Shown here one piece after another: positions 44,720 to 57,450 of a stretch of DNA of 64,000 nt. The stretch covers positions 2,418,001 through 2,482,000 of the forward strand of contig JAETXT010000012.1 in NCBI GenBank assembly GCA_019188255.1, in the 5' to 3' direction. This stretch comes from Verticillium longisporum. Taxonomy: Eukaryota > Ascomycota > Sordariomycetes > Glomerellales > Plectosphaerellaceae. The stretch's first letter is position 1. Every line of letters starts with the position of its first letter. A model generated the notes under the pieces. It was not told the DNA's origin. It saw nothing but the letters and a program-made list of their open reading frames with translations, and searched no databases. Made by a program: the position numbers and the translations under genes.

Positions 44720-47700
44720 ATGGGGTCAAAAAAGCATGTCCTGAAGGGCACTTTCCAACCCCAAAATAACTTGAAGCCGGAGGGTGGCTTCATGGGGAGA
44801 TTCAGAGATGTGAGCCACAGTATGGCTCGGTTTCTACCAAAGTTCAAGGACGACTCCGATGATATGAGCGCAGACAACGCACCGGAGGTCAAATCGGCAC
44901 AGAAACCTCACCGGAGTGGACTTGTGTCCCAAAGGGCTACGAGCTCAAGGTCTGGCGACAAACGACGACAGTCCCCTGAAATTGACGAGCTAGCCGAGGA
45001 CGAGAAGCACCATGCGAAAAGACAACGCCGTTCGAACGACCTGAAGACACCGCCCAGAGTTGACATTGCAGCACTCGAAAGCCGGCGGACCGTTGCCATC
45101 GCCAAACGTGATGTGGAAGAGGTACAAAGGATCACGGACCAGCTCGAGGGCAATCGGTTGTCTTCCCGAACCTATCAACAAACCTCAAAACAGCCTCCCG
45201 AAGCTATTGACAGCGACGACGAGCTAAACGCATCCCCAACAAAGGAAATCGACGCCTCGGGTAGCTCACGCCCGTCGCTCAATGGTCAAGTCTCGCCCTT
45301 GAACCGGAGAACTCCAAAGGGAGATATACGTAAGACGAGATTTAAAGAGAGGCAAGAAAGTCAAGATGAGGAGGTCACTCTTTCTCGTGCCGTGTCGGGC
45401 AAGGTTCGCTTTGATGCCAAGCAATGCGGTCAAACAATTCGGCTGAGACTGAACAAAAAAGACACCTTCAGTCTAGTACCAGTCGACAAAGCGGGCGAAA
45501 AGCTGGACATGCAATGGCTGACACTGACACTGCGAGACTGCCTTAAGATAAAGTTCTCAGAGGAGTCACAGCATCTTGTCTTTTTCCGGTCATACAAGTC
45601 GATAACATCGCCGAAGTTGTGTATCGAAATCCCGTCCATTTCGGATGTCATTGCAATCATTCGTTGGATTTTTAGCGCCATTGGTACAGGAGCCCAGGAT
45701 CTGAAGTCTGTGAAACTCGAGCATCCACCGCGGTATGTTGACAGACCGAGCTGGTCAAGGATTGTAATACTTACTTTTTCTAAAGTGAAACGCTTCAAAA
45801 AGTCTTCGACAACATCTACCAGAGCGCTACAGTACAGGTAGATCCAAATGCGCATCGAATCAGCGATCTCGAATCGATAGATGCTGCACAAAATCCTATA
45901 CAGCAAGACAGACGCCGAGGTCTTGATCCTCGACTCTGCCGACAAGGCAGGGGATCTTCACCGCCGTCGCCCGAGACCGCAGAAACCACTAGGCGTATAT
46001 CTCTTAGAGATCGAATGAAAGTTGGCTCCAACTCGCCTTCAGAGGTCGATAAATCACAACTTCGCCGCAAAAGCCCCCGAGGTCATCAATTGGAGCGTCG
46101 CACAAGTGACGACATAGAAACGTCGTCTGCAATGACTTCCACCAACAATCAATGGATCAAAAACTATCCAGATTGGGACAAGATCTGGGAAGACAAGCCA
46201 CTGATCTATCCCGCCAGTGGCAAGAATCGCGCCCAAATCATCAAGGATGATATTTCTAGGCTCGAAGAACACCAGTGTCTGAACGACAACCTTATCGTCT
46301 TCTACCTCAGATACCTTCAGGATCAGCTGGAAACCGAGAATGCGGGATGGTCGGAACGAATCTTGTTCATGAATCCTTGGTTTTACGAAAGATTGGGCCA
46401 ACAAAAGGGTCGAGGTGTCGACTATGACGCGGTCAAGTCATGGACTGCCAAGATCGACTTGCTGTCCAAAGACTACATCATTGTTCCAGTAAACGAAGCA
46501 GCGCACTGGTATCTGGCCATCATCTGCCATCCTGGGAAACTCCTTCCAGCGACGGCGAGGGATGAGAATCGGACAACTGTCACGGATGTTGACGAGGAGG
46601 ACATGCCTCAGCCGGAAAGCCAGATACAGTCAACTTCAGACGCAGCTGTTGATGTGCAAGATGACAGTGAAGCAGATGTTCGGATTGTCTCTGACATTGC
46701 TCCTGGCAAGTCTTCCAAGTTATTCAAGAAAATTGCCTTGAGCAAGGAGCAAACCCGGAAGCTCGATGGTGGGGGGAAACGTCCAGCGGAACCCGGCGAC
46801 GCTAGAATCATTACTCTGGACTCCATGGGGAATACCCACTCACGTACTTGCACCAACCTTAAGGACTACCTAGTGCAGGAGATCAAGCACAAACGTCAAA
46901 TCGACGTCGAGACCCCGCCTCGCTTTGGTTGGACCGCCAGAGGCATTCCCGAGCAAAGCGATTTCAGCAGCTGCGGTATCTACCTCCTTGCGTATGTCGA
47001 AAGGTTCCTGAAGCAACCGGATCAGGTCATCAGCGACATCGTCAATAAGAAAGACCTCGGATGGTCAGACATCGACCCTGTCGCCATGCGTGGCAATATC
47101 CGAGAGCTTATAATAAGGCTACGACAAGAACAGAACGTCCAGCGCGACAAGGAAAGACAGGCCAAGCAAGACGCCAAAGCTCTTAAGCTGGCGCAAAAGA
47201 AATTGGACATTCCAGCCGTGAATTCGTCACCGGCACACGCTGCTCAAACACCTGGTACGACCAATCCGCGCAAGCCAGTCCAGGAAATCCAAGTTTCGAG
47301 TTCTGACCCTCCGTCTAGTGGAAAGACCGGCAATCTCACCGCCGCAGACCCCCAAGATGGCCAGTCCCCGTCAAATCAGAACATTGGTTCCTCGCCAAAA
47401 CCCGTTCGGCCGCCTCCCCAATCAAACCAGGCACTGAAAGCATTGCCTCATAGATCGCCGAAGGTGGACCCCTTGGTAGATTCTTCGGACATCGAGCGCC
47501 TGGTCAGTAGACACGACAATTCATTGGTCCCGCCAATTCTATCTAGCAGTTCTTCAGAACCAGGGACGCCTAAGCGGAAAGAGCCACATGACGAATTGAC
47601 TTTGTCGGAGGCCGACCCACCTGCACCTCGCCGTCGGTGTCGTAATCCAAAAAAGCGATACGATGGGATGATTGCTCTTGAGCGCAGCAGCTGGTCGTAT

Positions 47701-48012
47701 CTGAGCATGTCTGGTGACCATGATGAACGACCCGAACCGCCTGAGAAACAGCAGACGAAGGATGCAGAACGAGGAAACAGCCAGGCCATTGTTGTGGTCG
47801 ATGAAAGTCCACAAAGCGAGAAAACATCGGAAAAGAGAACGACGAGTCCCCACTTTACACTCAGCCCCAGCGTGGGACGTCGAAGTCATCGTGGACTAGT
47901 AACACAAAATATGCCTTCTCGAGGTGACCGAGGCAAGAAGGTTGTCTATGGGGGCACTGGACGCCGGGCGGCCAACGGCGACAATAACATTGATCTTACG
48001 GGTGCGGATTAG
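44720..48012 (+). CDS. ULP2: SUMO protease Ulp2
   Basis: Two exons, 44720..45732 and 45786..48012, 1079 residues. The 53-bp intron (GTATGT..AAG) joins LEHPPR to ETLQKVFDNIY. Ulp2 removes SUMO, especially chains, from nuclear proteins. The C48 peptidase domain begins near residue 460 (WDKIWEDKPLIYPASGKNRA, then LNDNLIVFYLRYLQ). The triad and helper are visible: His578 in AAHWYLAII, Asp683 in ITLDSMGN, Gln728 in PEQSDFSSC and Cys734 in the same motif. The insertion of about 85 acidic residues between His and Asp is typical of the Ulp2/SENP6-7 branch and not of Ulp1. The N-terminal 400 residues and C-terminal 300 are disordered and Ser/Pro/charged, likely carrying SUMO- and substrate-binding motifs. 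It converges with RRP9. Confidence 0.93.
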
Positions 48013-48476
48013 AGCGAATATCCTTATGCATGATACCCCGGCGCGGGCAGGACTTTGATTTCCATTTTGGCCGAACTACAGTGACTGGGCACGACGAGAG
48101 ACTACATACCGCGTGTGATGAAATCACGGGCAGGCGTTTGGACTTTGCATTGCGACTTGCTGTGATTCTCTTTTGGCTCCCGCGGGTGAGAGTATTGATC
48201 AACCCGGGCTGGTTTGACTCCTGAAATATTAGGTAGACGGCCGAGCACACTGTGTGAGGGGTTCAGAGAACACAATACCGAACGATCAGTTCATAATCCT
48301 GTCCCTCAAGAAATATGATTGTAGATGTCTTGACAGAGGCCAAGGCGCCCTTAGTCTGGAAAGAGTGATGGGGGTGCGTAACAGGTAGTAAGGGGCGTAG
48401 TCCGACCAAGTATCGTTCGCTCATATTATACACAGCCCGAATATGCAGTCTAATATGCGCCAGCCGCTGACTTGAT
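48013..48476. other. Convergent 3' regions of ULP2 and RRP9
   Basis: Spacer between two stop codons on opposite strands, with no gene visible. Confidence 0.55.
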
Positions 48477-50291
48477 TCATTCATCGTCCTCCATCTCTGA
48501 GTCCTTGTCATGTGCTCCGTTCACCTCCGGCTTCAGGGGTATTGATCTTGGCACCTGGGACTCGTAACCTCCATTCTTGACCGACCTTTTGGTCATCTGC
48601 CAACGACCCAGCCTGTGCTCCTTTCCAGCGGCAACAACAACGCATAGGCCGTCCTTCGCCTTCTCCCCGCGCTCGAAAATAGCAATGTCGTTTATGATGC
48701 CCCTGATCAGGAACTCATCTTGCTGGGCGGGCTCCGTATCCATGTCGACATCAGCATCGGCGGAGGCGAGCACCCCCTTTCCGCCGCTGAGGACGCCGCA
48801 CGGCTCCAGTTTCCGCTTGTCATCGCTGAGCTTCCACACGCGGACATAGCCGTCCCAGCTGCCACTGAGAACAATGTCGGTGTATGGAATTGTCCTGAGC
48901 GCCGTGATCCACCTTGGCTGCGGCGGGGGTACAATATCGTCACCAGGGGCCTTCTCTGCCGACGCCTCTGTGGGCAGCAGGCGCTTCTCCAGGCCGTGGG
49001 CCATAGGGATCATGTGCATGGGCTTCTTCTTGGTGACGCTCCATAGGGAAAGGGCACCACTGTCGCTGCCAGTGACGAACAGCTCGTCGTCGATCATGGC
49101 GACGCGTTCCATGCTGCCTTCGTGTGCGATGGAGCGTGGGTCGACATCCTTAAGAGGCCTCTTCTTGTCGACGCCGCTGCCGCCGCCGCGGAAGACGAGC
49201 TGCGACTCCTCGACGACCTTCCACAGACGGGCGGTGCGATCACGGGCGCCGACGCTGACACAGCGCTCTTGGGCGAGGGCATCGATGTCGACGACTTGGT
49301 CTTGGTGGCCGAAAAGAGTCTCGACGTAGGCAAGCTCGTCCAGGGACCAGACCTTGACGGTTCGGTCGCGAGAGCAGCTGTAGAGCTGGTTCGTACCACG
49401 GCGGAAAGCCAGGCCCGTGACGGCATCGCGGTGGTGGGTGAAGACGCGAATGGGCTTGAGCGTCTCGGCGTTGTAGACAATGAGACGCTTGTCCTCGCCA
49501 CCGGTGACGAGATACTTTCCGTCCGACGAAACGGCCACACAGAGAATGCGGTCACTGTGTCGTTGGGAGGACTTGTTCGTGGGGTCACCATTGCCCTTGA
49601 GCCACTGCTCGAGCTGGGGTTTCCTCCGGGGCGGTGGCGGGGGCTTCTTCGACTTTGACTTCTTCTTCTTGGTCTGGGTCTGGGGGAACTGGTCCTTGGG
49701 TAGGTCCTGTATCCTCCACTTGTGCAGGTACATGTCCTTGGTCGTGGTGTAGGCGTAGGGGGCGTTGACAGCGACAGATGTGAAGGTCTCGGCGTTGTTC
49801 TTGAAGTAGGTGTGCGTCGCCTCGTCAAAGGCGAATTCGGAGGCCAATTGGCGGTAGACCTTTCCCTTGGCTTCCGCGACGTCCTCAATCAGACGCTCCG
49901 CGATCAGGTCTCGGTCAATGTCTTCGGCGTTGAAGCCCACCTCGTCCACCTCCTGCCGGACATTGTCCAGATACCTCTCTGCCAGCCTCAAACGGCGCTC
50001 TGCTGCCGTCTCGCCCTCTCCCTCTGACCCAGAACCTTCCTCCTCTTTGTCCGATACGCTGACAATGCTCTCGTCATCGCTTCCGGAAATCGACTCGTCG
50101 TCGTCGTCGGCGGCAGCCTTCTTGCCGGCAGGCGCGGCGGCCTTGGATCTGGAGGCGGCACCTTTGGCACCTCCTCGCGGGGCGGCTCGACCTGGGGCCT
50201 TGGATGCTGCGATTCGCTTTTTGGGTGCATCTGAAGCTTCGGGCCTCTTCCGCTTCTTGTTCGCCCCGGGGATGGTGAAGAACGAGGACAT
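48477..50291 (-). CDS. RRP9: U3 snoRNP protein Rrp9 (U3-55K), WD40
   Basis: A single exon of 604 residues. Rrp9 binds box B/C of U3 snoRNA in the small-subunit processome and is needed for 18S rRNA maturation in the nucleolus. The start MSSFFTIPGANKKRKRPE leads into a Lys/Ala-rich, then acidic, low-complexity N-terminus (about residues 1-110). The family helix AERRLRLAERYLDNVRQEV follows. WD repeats are then seen: SDRILCVAVSSDGKYLVTGG, HRDAVTGLAFRRGTNQLYS, CSRDRTVKVWSLDELAYVET, GHQDQVVDIDALAQ, VGARDRTARLWK, TGSDSGALSLWS and SGSWDGYVRVWK. The frame is open upstream to 50375, but the ATG at 50291 was chosen because family members begin with this short Phe-Phe motif. It is divergent from PRE1. 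Confidence 0.95.
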   Translation of the reverse strand: MSSFFTIPGANKKRKRPEASDAPKKRIAASKAPGRAAPRGGAKGAASRSKAAAPAGKKAAADDDDESISGSDDESIVSVSDKEEEGSGSEGEGETAAERRLRLAERYLDNVRQEVDEVGFNAEDIDRDLIAERLIEDVAEAKGKVYRQLASEFAFDEATHTYFKNNAETFTSVAVNAPYAYTTTKDMYLHKWRIQDLPKDQFPQTQTKKKKSKSKKPPPPPRRKPQLEQWLKGNGDPTNKSSQRHSDRILCVAVSSDGKYLVTGGEDKRLIVYNAETLKPIRVFTHHRDAVTGLAFRRGTNQLYSCSRDRTVKVWSLDELAYVETLFGHQDQVVDIDALAQERCVSVGARDRTARLWKVVEESQLVFRGGGSGVDKKRPLKDVDPRSIAHEGSMERVAMIDDELFVTGSDSGALSLWSVTKKKPMHMIPMAHGLEKRLLPTEASAEKAPGDDIVPPPQPRWITALRTIPYTDIVLSGSWDGYVRVWKLSDDKRKLEPCGVLSGGKGVLASADADVDMDTEPAQQDEFLIRGIINDIAIFERGEKAKDGLCVVVAAGKEHRLGRWQMTKRSVKNGGYESQVPRSIPLKPEVNGAHDKDSEMEDDE

Positions 50292-50706
50292 GGTTGGAGG
50301 CACGGTTGGGCGACTTTTGCGTGCTGGGCTGTTCTGGCTTCCAAAAGCGACCCGCCGTCTCTCTCTGGCTCTCACGAACTTTTTGGAGGGACTGGAAAAA
50401 AAAAGTTCAAAGGCAGCATTGAGTGGGTCCCGGGGGGATGCTCAGTGGGGCAGAATTCCCCGTTGCTCCATTACCGCCCAAAAAGAACTCTTGCTGGAGG
50501 ACTGGGCGGTCGGGGGCGGCAGAAGATGACTTGGGGGCGCGGCTAGGCTGTAGCTTTGCGCGCGTCAGTCAGGGAGCTCAACTGGGGCTGGCTGGCTGCT
50601 GCGACCTTCAGTGCTTCGGAGAGTCTTGAGGTGGTGCACCTACGAGCAACAACCGCATTTACCCATAACGACCACATAGCTTCCATACACGACAACGACA
50701 GCCAAA
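50292..50706. promoter_or_regulatory. Shared promoter region RRP9 / PRE1
   Basis: The 415 bp between two divergent start codons must hold both promoters. A purine-rich run (AAAAAAAAAG) lies at about 50396-50405. No individual factor site can be assigned safely. Confidence 0.5.
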
Positions 50707-51493
50707 ATGTGAGCATGCCCACCGAGACAACCTCGAATTGTGCTAACAACATCACAGGGAGGTGCTTCTCGGAATTACGGGCAAGGACTTCACCATCATC
50801 GCCGCCTCCAAGGCTGCGATGCGAGGCGCAACCGTCCTCAAGGCGTCCGACGACAAGACGAGGCAGCTGAACAAGCACACGCTGATGGCCTTCTCAGGAG
50901 AGGCTGGTGATACAGGTTCGCGGCCATGGATGCCCCTTTGTTTCCCTCGCATGTTCCCCTGACTGACGGTTCCTCCCCGCGCAGTACAATTCGCCGAATA
51001 CATCCAAGCAAACGCCCAGCTCTACTCCATGCGAAACGAGACGGATCTCTCTCCATCCGCCATTTCCCACTTTGTCCGCGGCGAGCTCGCCTCCAGCCTG
51101 CGCTCCCGGAAGCCCTACAACGTCAACCTCCTGCTGGGCGGCGTCGACCCCATCACTCTCAAGCCCGCGCTCTACTGGATGGACTACCTCGCGTCGATGG
51201 CGCCCGTGCCATATGCCGCCCACGGCTACGCACAGTACGTTTGGGCATGATTGTCTTGATATGTGTTTACGTCTTGCTGACCCACGTGCAGATACTACTG
51301 CCTCTCCATCCTCGACAAACACCACCACCCCGATATCACCCTCGGTCAGGGCATCAAGATCCTCAACCTGTGCACGGACGAGCTGAAGAGACGAATGCCC
51401 ATCGACTTCAAGGGCATGCTCGTCAAGGCAGTGACGAAGGACGGCGTGATCGATATTGAGTTTGACGACGACAAGGTAGTCAAGAGCGCCTAA
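50707..51493 (+). CDS. PRE1: 20S proteasome beta subunit (yeast beta4 / PSMB2 type)
   Basis: Four coding exons: 50707..50708, 50758..50915, 50985..51234, 51292..51493, 203 residues. The first coding exon holds only AT of the start codon. The G comes from exon 2 after a 49-bp intron with GTGAGC donor, TGCTAAC branch and CAG acceptor. The protein begins [20 protein letters not shown], followed by [17 protein letters not shown] and later [40 protein letters not shown] and [17 protein letters not shown]. It lacks a propeptide and the catalytic N-terminal Thr, as expected for the inactive beta4 subunit, which forms part of the beta ring of the 20S core. Length agrees with yeast Pre1 (198 residues). 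Confidence 0.95.
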
Positions 51494-53699
51494 GTGTCAG
51501 CTACGGTCGCGGTGCGCGGATGGGGAGGATAAGGGGCCATCAACGATGGCATGTATTACTAGACTCGGTCGGTCAATGATACAGGCGTCGATTTTTCAAA
51601 GCTACGGCATGCTAAGAACCCATGTCTGTCTTTCTGCAGTGAGAATGCTGTGACAGCTGCCTTTGCCGGCATTTCTGTCAACCTTGCTCTGTTGTCCTTT
51701 CCATCTACGACCAGTGCGCCATACCCGTCAACACGCAAAATCATAGCTTGCTGAAGCAAGCTTGGGTAGTCTCGTGCTTTTCTCTCTCGATTAGGCAGCT
51801 TCCACCGCATCAGGACATGGTCGTAGTCCAGCCTGCCCATTATGATCGAGTTGAGGAACAGGTCCCCGTGCTTCCGAGACTCTTTACGACGAAAGCGAAC
51901 GCATCGTGACAAGGGGCTCGGCGTTGCATGGCAGAGAGCTCTTGCTTTTCTTCGGCGTTACGGCTTAGACTTGGGGTGTATCGGCCATTGCGTAAATTAC
52001 AAGGTATAGCGAAATCGAGCCTTGCCCGATCCAATGATCTCGAGACTCTGTACAGCCAGTCATACCCACGTGTCTTGAAGTGCGGCTCAAAGTCAAGCAC
52101 CACAGCCAAGTTGGCCAACAATTTGGAAGACCACTATACTTCGGGCTCATAGACCCTAGACAGAGAAGCGCCAGACACCCGATGCTGAGGCTGCAATCGC
52201 AGCCACCTTGGTTGGTGTAGATCGTCCAGAGTACAGCGGGATGACCGTTAATCCGAACTTAACGTCTAAATCAAGCGAATGCTCTTTAACAGGGGTTCCC
52301 AAGAGTGACCGGAGACAAGCAAGAGCAAGGGTCAAAGTTCCTGAAAATTAGTAGTACTTTCGCAGTGAGACTGCGGTGCTGTCCGAGCATGTATCCCACG
52401 AAGGTACCGCTCATCCTGCCCACACCACTCCATCTCATCTGGCTGCCCTTGCAACCACGTATATTTGGTGTCACTGGACATCGTCACAAGACCCGCAGAC
52501 CTGGGACCTAACAACCCCTACAACGACGATGTCCTGTCTTTCCGTACCGAAATCACATGATGACCCCAGTAGTAGACTTCTGCAGCAGTAGCTCGCGATT
52601 TCTCCGACAGGAACGTGAGGTCGTAAGTTACCGCCGAAGGACAATGAATCGGTCAAAATTTTTCCTCTTGCTAGTGTGGTTCTTCTTCGGTACCCTTCCA
52701 AAGACGCTCTTCCCGTCCTTCTAGCTGGTGCATGTCGAGCCACCGCCGCCGGCCGGCTGAAGAGCGTTATGTAGCGGTCGACAGTTGACTGAATCGTAGC
52801 GACACGTCGACGTAGGGGGGGGCAGGCCCAGTTTTCCCTCGAAATGGCAAAGCACATGCATTTGGGTGGCCAAAGTGGTACAGGTGCTAGGGTGTGCTAG
52901 CCACTCACAGAGCAGGCATTCCGTGTTCCGGGGCCCGTGCTCATTCGCTCTCACCGCGCAGGCCACCGCAGGGCCACTACACACCCACAGGGCAGGAACT
53001 AGGTAACTGCGCGGGCGCCCTTGCCCCAGGACTTCCCACTGGCAGAAGAAGGGGGGGGGGAGTGTCAACGAGAAGCACACCTGCCACCCACTCCCAGCCA
53101 GCAGCCAACAGCCAGGTAAGCCAGGGCGTCACAGCGCCCCTAAATTTTTGCGGGTCGCGGGGGTCTGGTTAGGCACCTTCCGACAGTCCTCAAACCGATT
53201 TTTTTTTTCCTGTTGCCTCCCTACAGTTATTAGCGATTCTTCTCTTTTCTACCTTCCTCCCACAATCACCTCTCTCCCACAATCCTCCTCTCCTTCAACC
53301 ACCAAAAAGGGACTCGTTTCCTTCCATCCTCCACACGCGAAACAATCTCCTCCGCATCGTCATCTTTGTCTTTTGTTTTCCTTTTTCTTCGGGAAACACA
53401 AGATACTGACGTCCCAGCCTAATCAGTGCCTGAGCGAGAGCACCTGCTTAGACGACACAAACAAACTTCGAGAGACATCAGAAGACATCCGCCGTCTTCT
53501 TTTTCCCTCTCGTCATCCATCGTTCGCCTTTTGGTTCGACTGTCATTACACGGCCGAACTTTGCCTCTCATCACAATCATTTCCTTCCCAGGAATCGATC
53601 GTTTGTCACGAGAGACGCTACCCTCGATTCTATTTTCGAGCACGATTTCCAAACCCATTAACTTGACGACACCTCATCAACCTACGAACGTTATCCATC
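51494..53699. other. Intergenic and long leader of DED1
   Basis: No supported coding region between PRE1 and DED1. From about 53200 to 53699 the sequence is strongly pyrimidine-rich on the plus strand (runs of C/T, few G), suggesting a long DED1 5' UTR and core promoter. The part 51500-52950 has short frames only. Confidence 0.5.
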
Positions 53700-55866
<2,167 letters not shown>

Positions 55867-57450
55867 ATCCAACCAAATCATCTGGTCTCCCGGCGGTTGA
55901 GGTATTGTTTCGCCTTTCAAGTCCGCTGTACGCTTCTAGGTTGCTTGCTTTCTGCCGCAACTTTGTCTCTATTTTTCTTTTCCTTTTCATTTCCTTTTTG
56001 ATGCATTTCGACTCGACTTTGCATTTCAGCACGGCAGCATGACCCAAATCCGCGAGACGGTAGCCTCTCATTGCAATGAGAAGCTAAACAGGGCGTCAGG
56101 ACATGAACGACATCCATCGATAGAGCGTTTGTTTTCGCTGGTCCCCCAACCGATGATACCCTATAGACCGCAGGGGGAAACCTTCAGGAGAGGCAGAGCA
56201 CACAGCATACGCGAGACGCGCAGGGCTAGCGCGTCCTGGTCTACGGCCTTCATGATCATCACCATGGAAGGTGATTTGACGGCTACGGAGATCATGCATG
56301 TGTCTGCTCTCTCTACCCAGTTTTCCCGACAGGCATTTCTCGCCTTTCGACGGAGGATAGAGGGCTCATGCATCTTGCCGTGCATCATAGACAAAAGTGG
56401 ATTTTCTCGGTTCTCTGTTTTCGGTTCTCTGGTCTATAATATCCCATGAGGCACAGTGTTGCCTTCAGAGGGCGGCAACGGCACCATGAACGGGCTGGCA
56501 ACTATGGAATAGTTGGCAGAGCGTTTTTCGAGAGCACTGACGATGGCCTTCCCATTCAAGGATGGGGCTTTCGCGGAAGGGATACCAAAAGTTCTTGTTC
56601 TTCAGAAACCAGCGGCTCATTTGGAATGAGCATTTGCCTTCCGACTCTCGCGTGCGATAGCGAGGAGTTGAGAGGCTGCAGGTCTTCGGTCATTGCGTAA
56701 CCTCGGGGCGGAATCCGAGGGCGCGACCTCGACCGGACCATGGATTCCGGAGATGGACAGCTCGTATGAACTGAGAAGACCCCAATAAAAACACTTGCTG
56801 AATACTCTTTGATGGCCCCAATCGTGATATTACTTTTGTCGTTCGTGAACAGTCCTCGTCTCGCGAGAAGAGGATCCAAAGCTGAGGTAAGGTACTACAG
56901 CACAGAATGCTTAGTCACATTCCTCTCAATCCGGCTCTCTCCTTGCAGACTCGATTTTCGGTACCTGCACGTCCAGTAAGTGGGCCCTTGGTGACACGCG
57001 TCTATTGGAGCAAAGCTCCAAGGCTCGTGTCCTCGGTGAGCCGGTGAGGTGATCCGACGAGGCGTGGCCCTTGCGATGGGCGCAATTCAGGGCCACAAGG
57101 TTCCGTAGTAGTCAGTCACGACCTCCAAAAATACTTTGCGGCTACCCTCATCCAGGTCCCATATCCCTCCGCCAGTCGCCTACTTGTGCCATCTACTCTT
57201 CTTCTGATTCCGTCTTCCAACATATACTTCAACACGGACTCCCAAGACAGAGGTCATTGGTGAACGCCATCAATTCGATGTCCCGTTGATCCATCTCCCT
57301 GCGCGACTCGATCATCACCTCACTGGAATCTTTCACGTATCGACAGTCGCGAACTCCCATCAATCCAAAGCAATCCGCCAGCGCGATCCTCCATCGATTC
57401 GAGTCACGAGCCCGCTGTAAGGGCAGCTATAGAGCCTTTCGCCTTAGAAG
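55867..57450. other. Intergenic between DED1 and IES1
   Basis: T-rich DED1 3' region to about 56040, then non-coding DNA. From about 57120 to 57440 it is C/A/T-rich, likely the IES1 leader. No gene recognised. Confidence 0.5.

Noticed and set aside
50292..50375. 28-residue N-terminal extension of RRP9
   Set aside because: Arg/Ser-rich and probably the leader; the downstream ATG before SSFFTIPG fits the family better.
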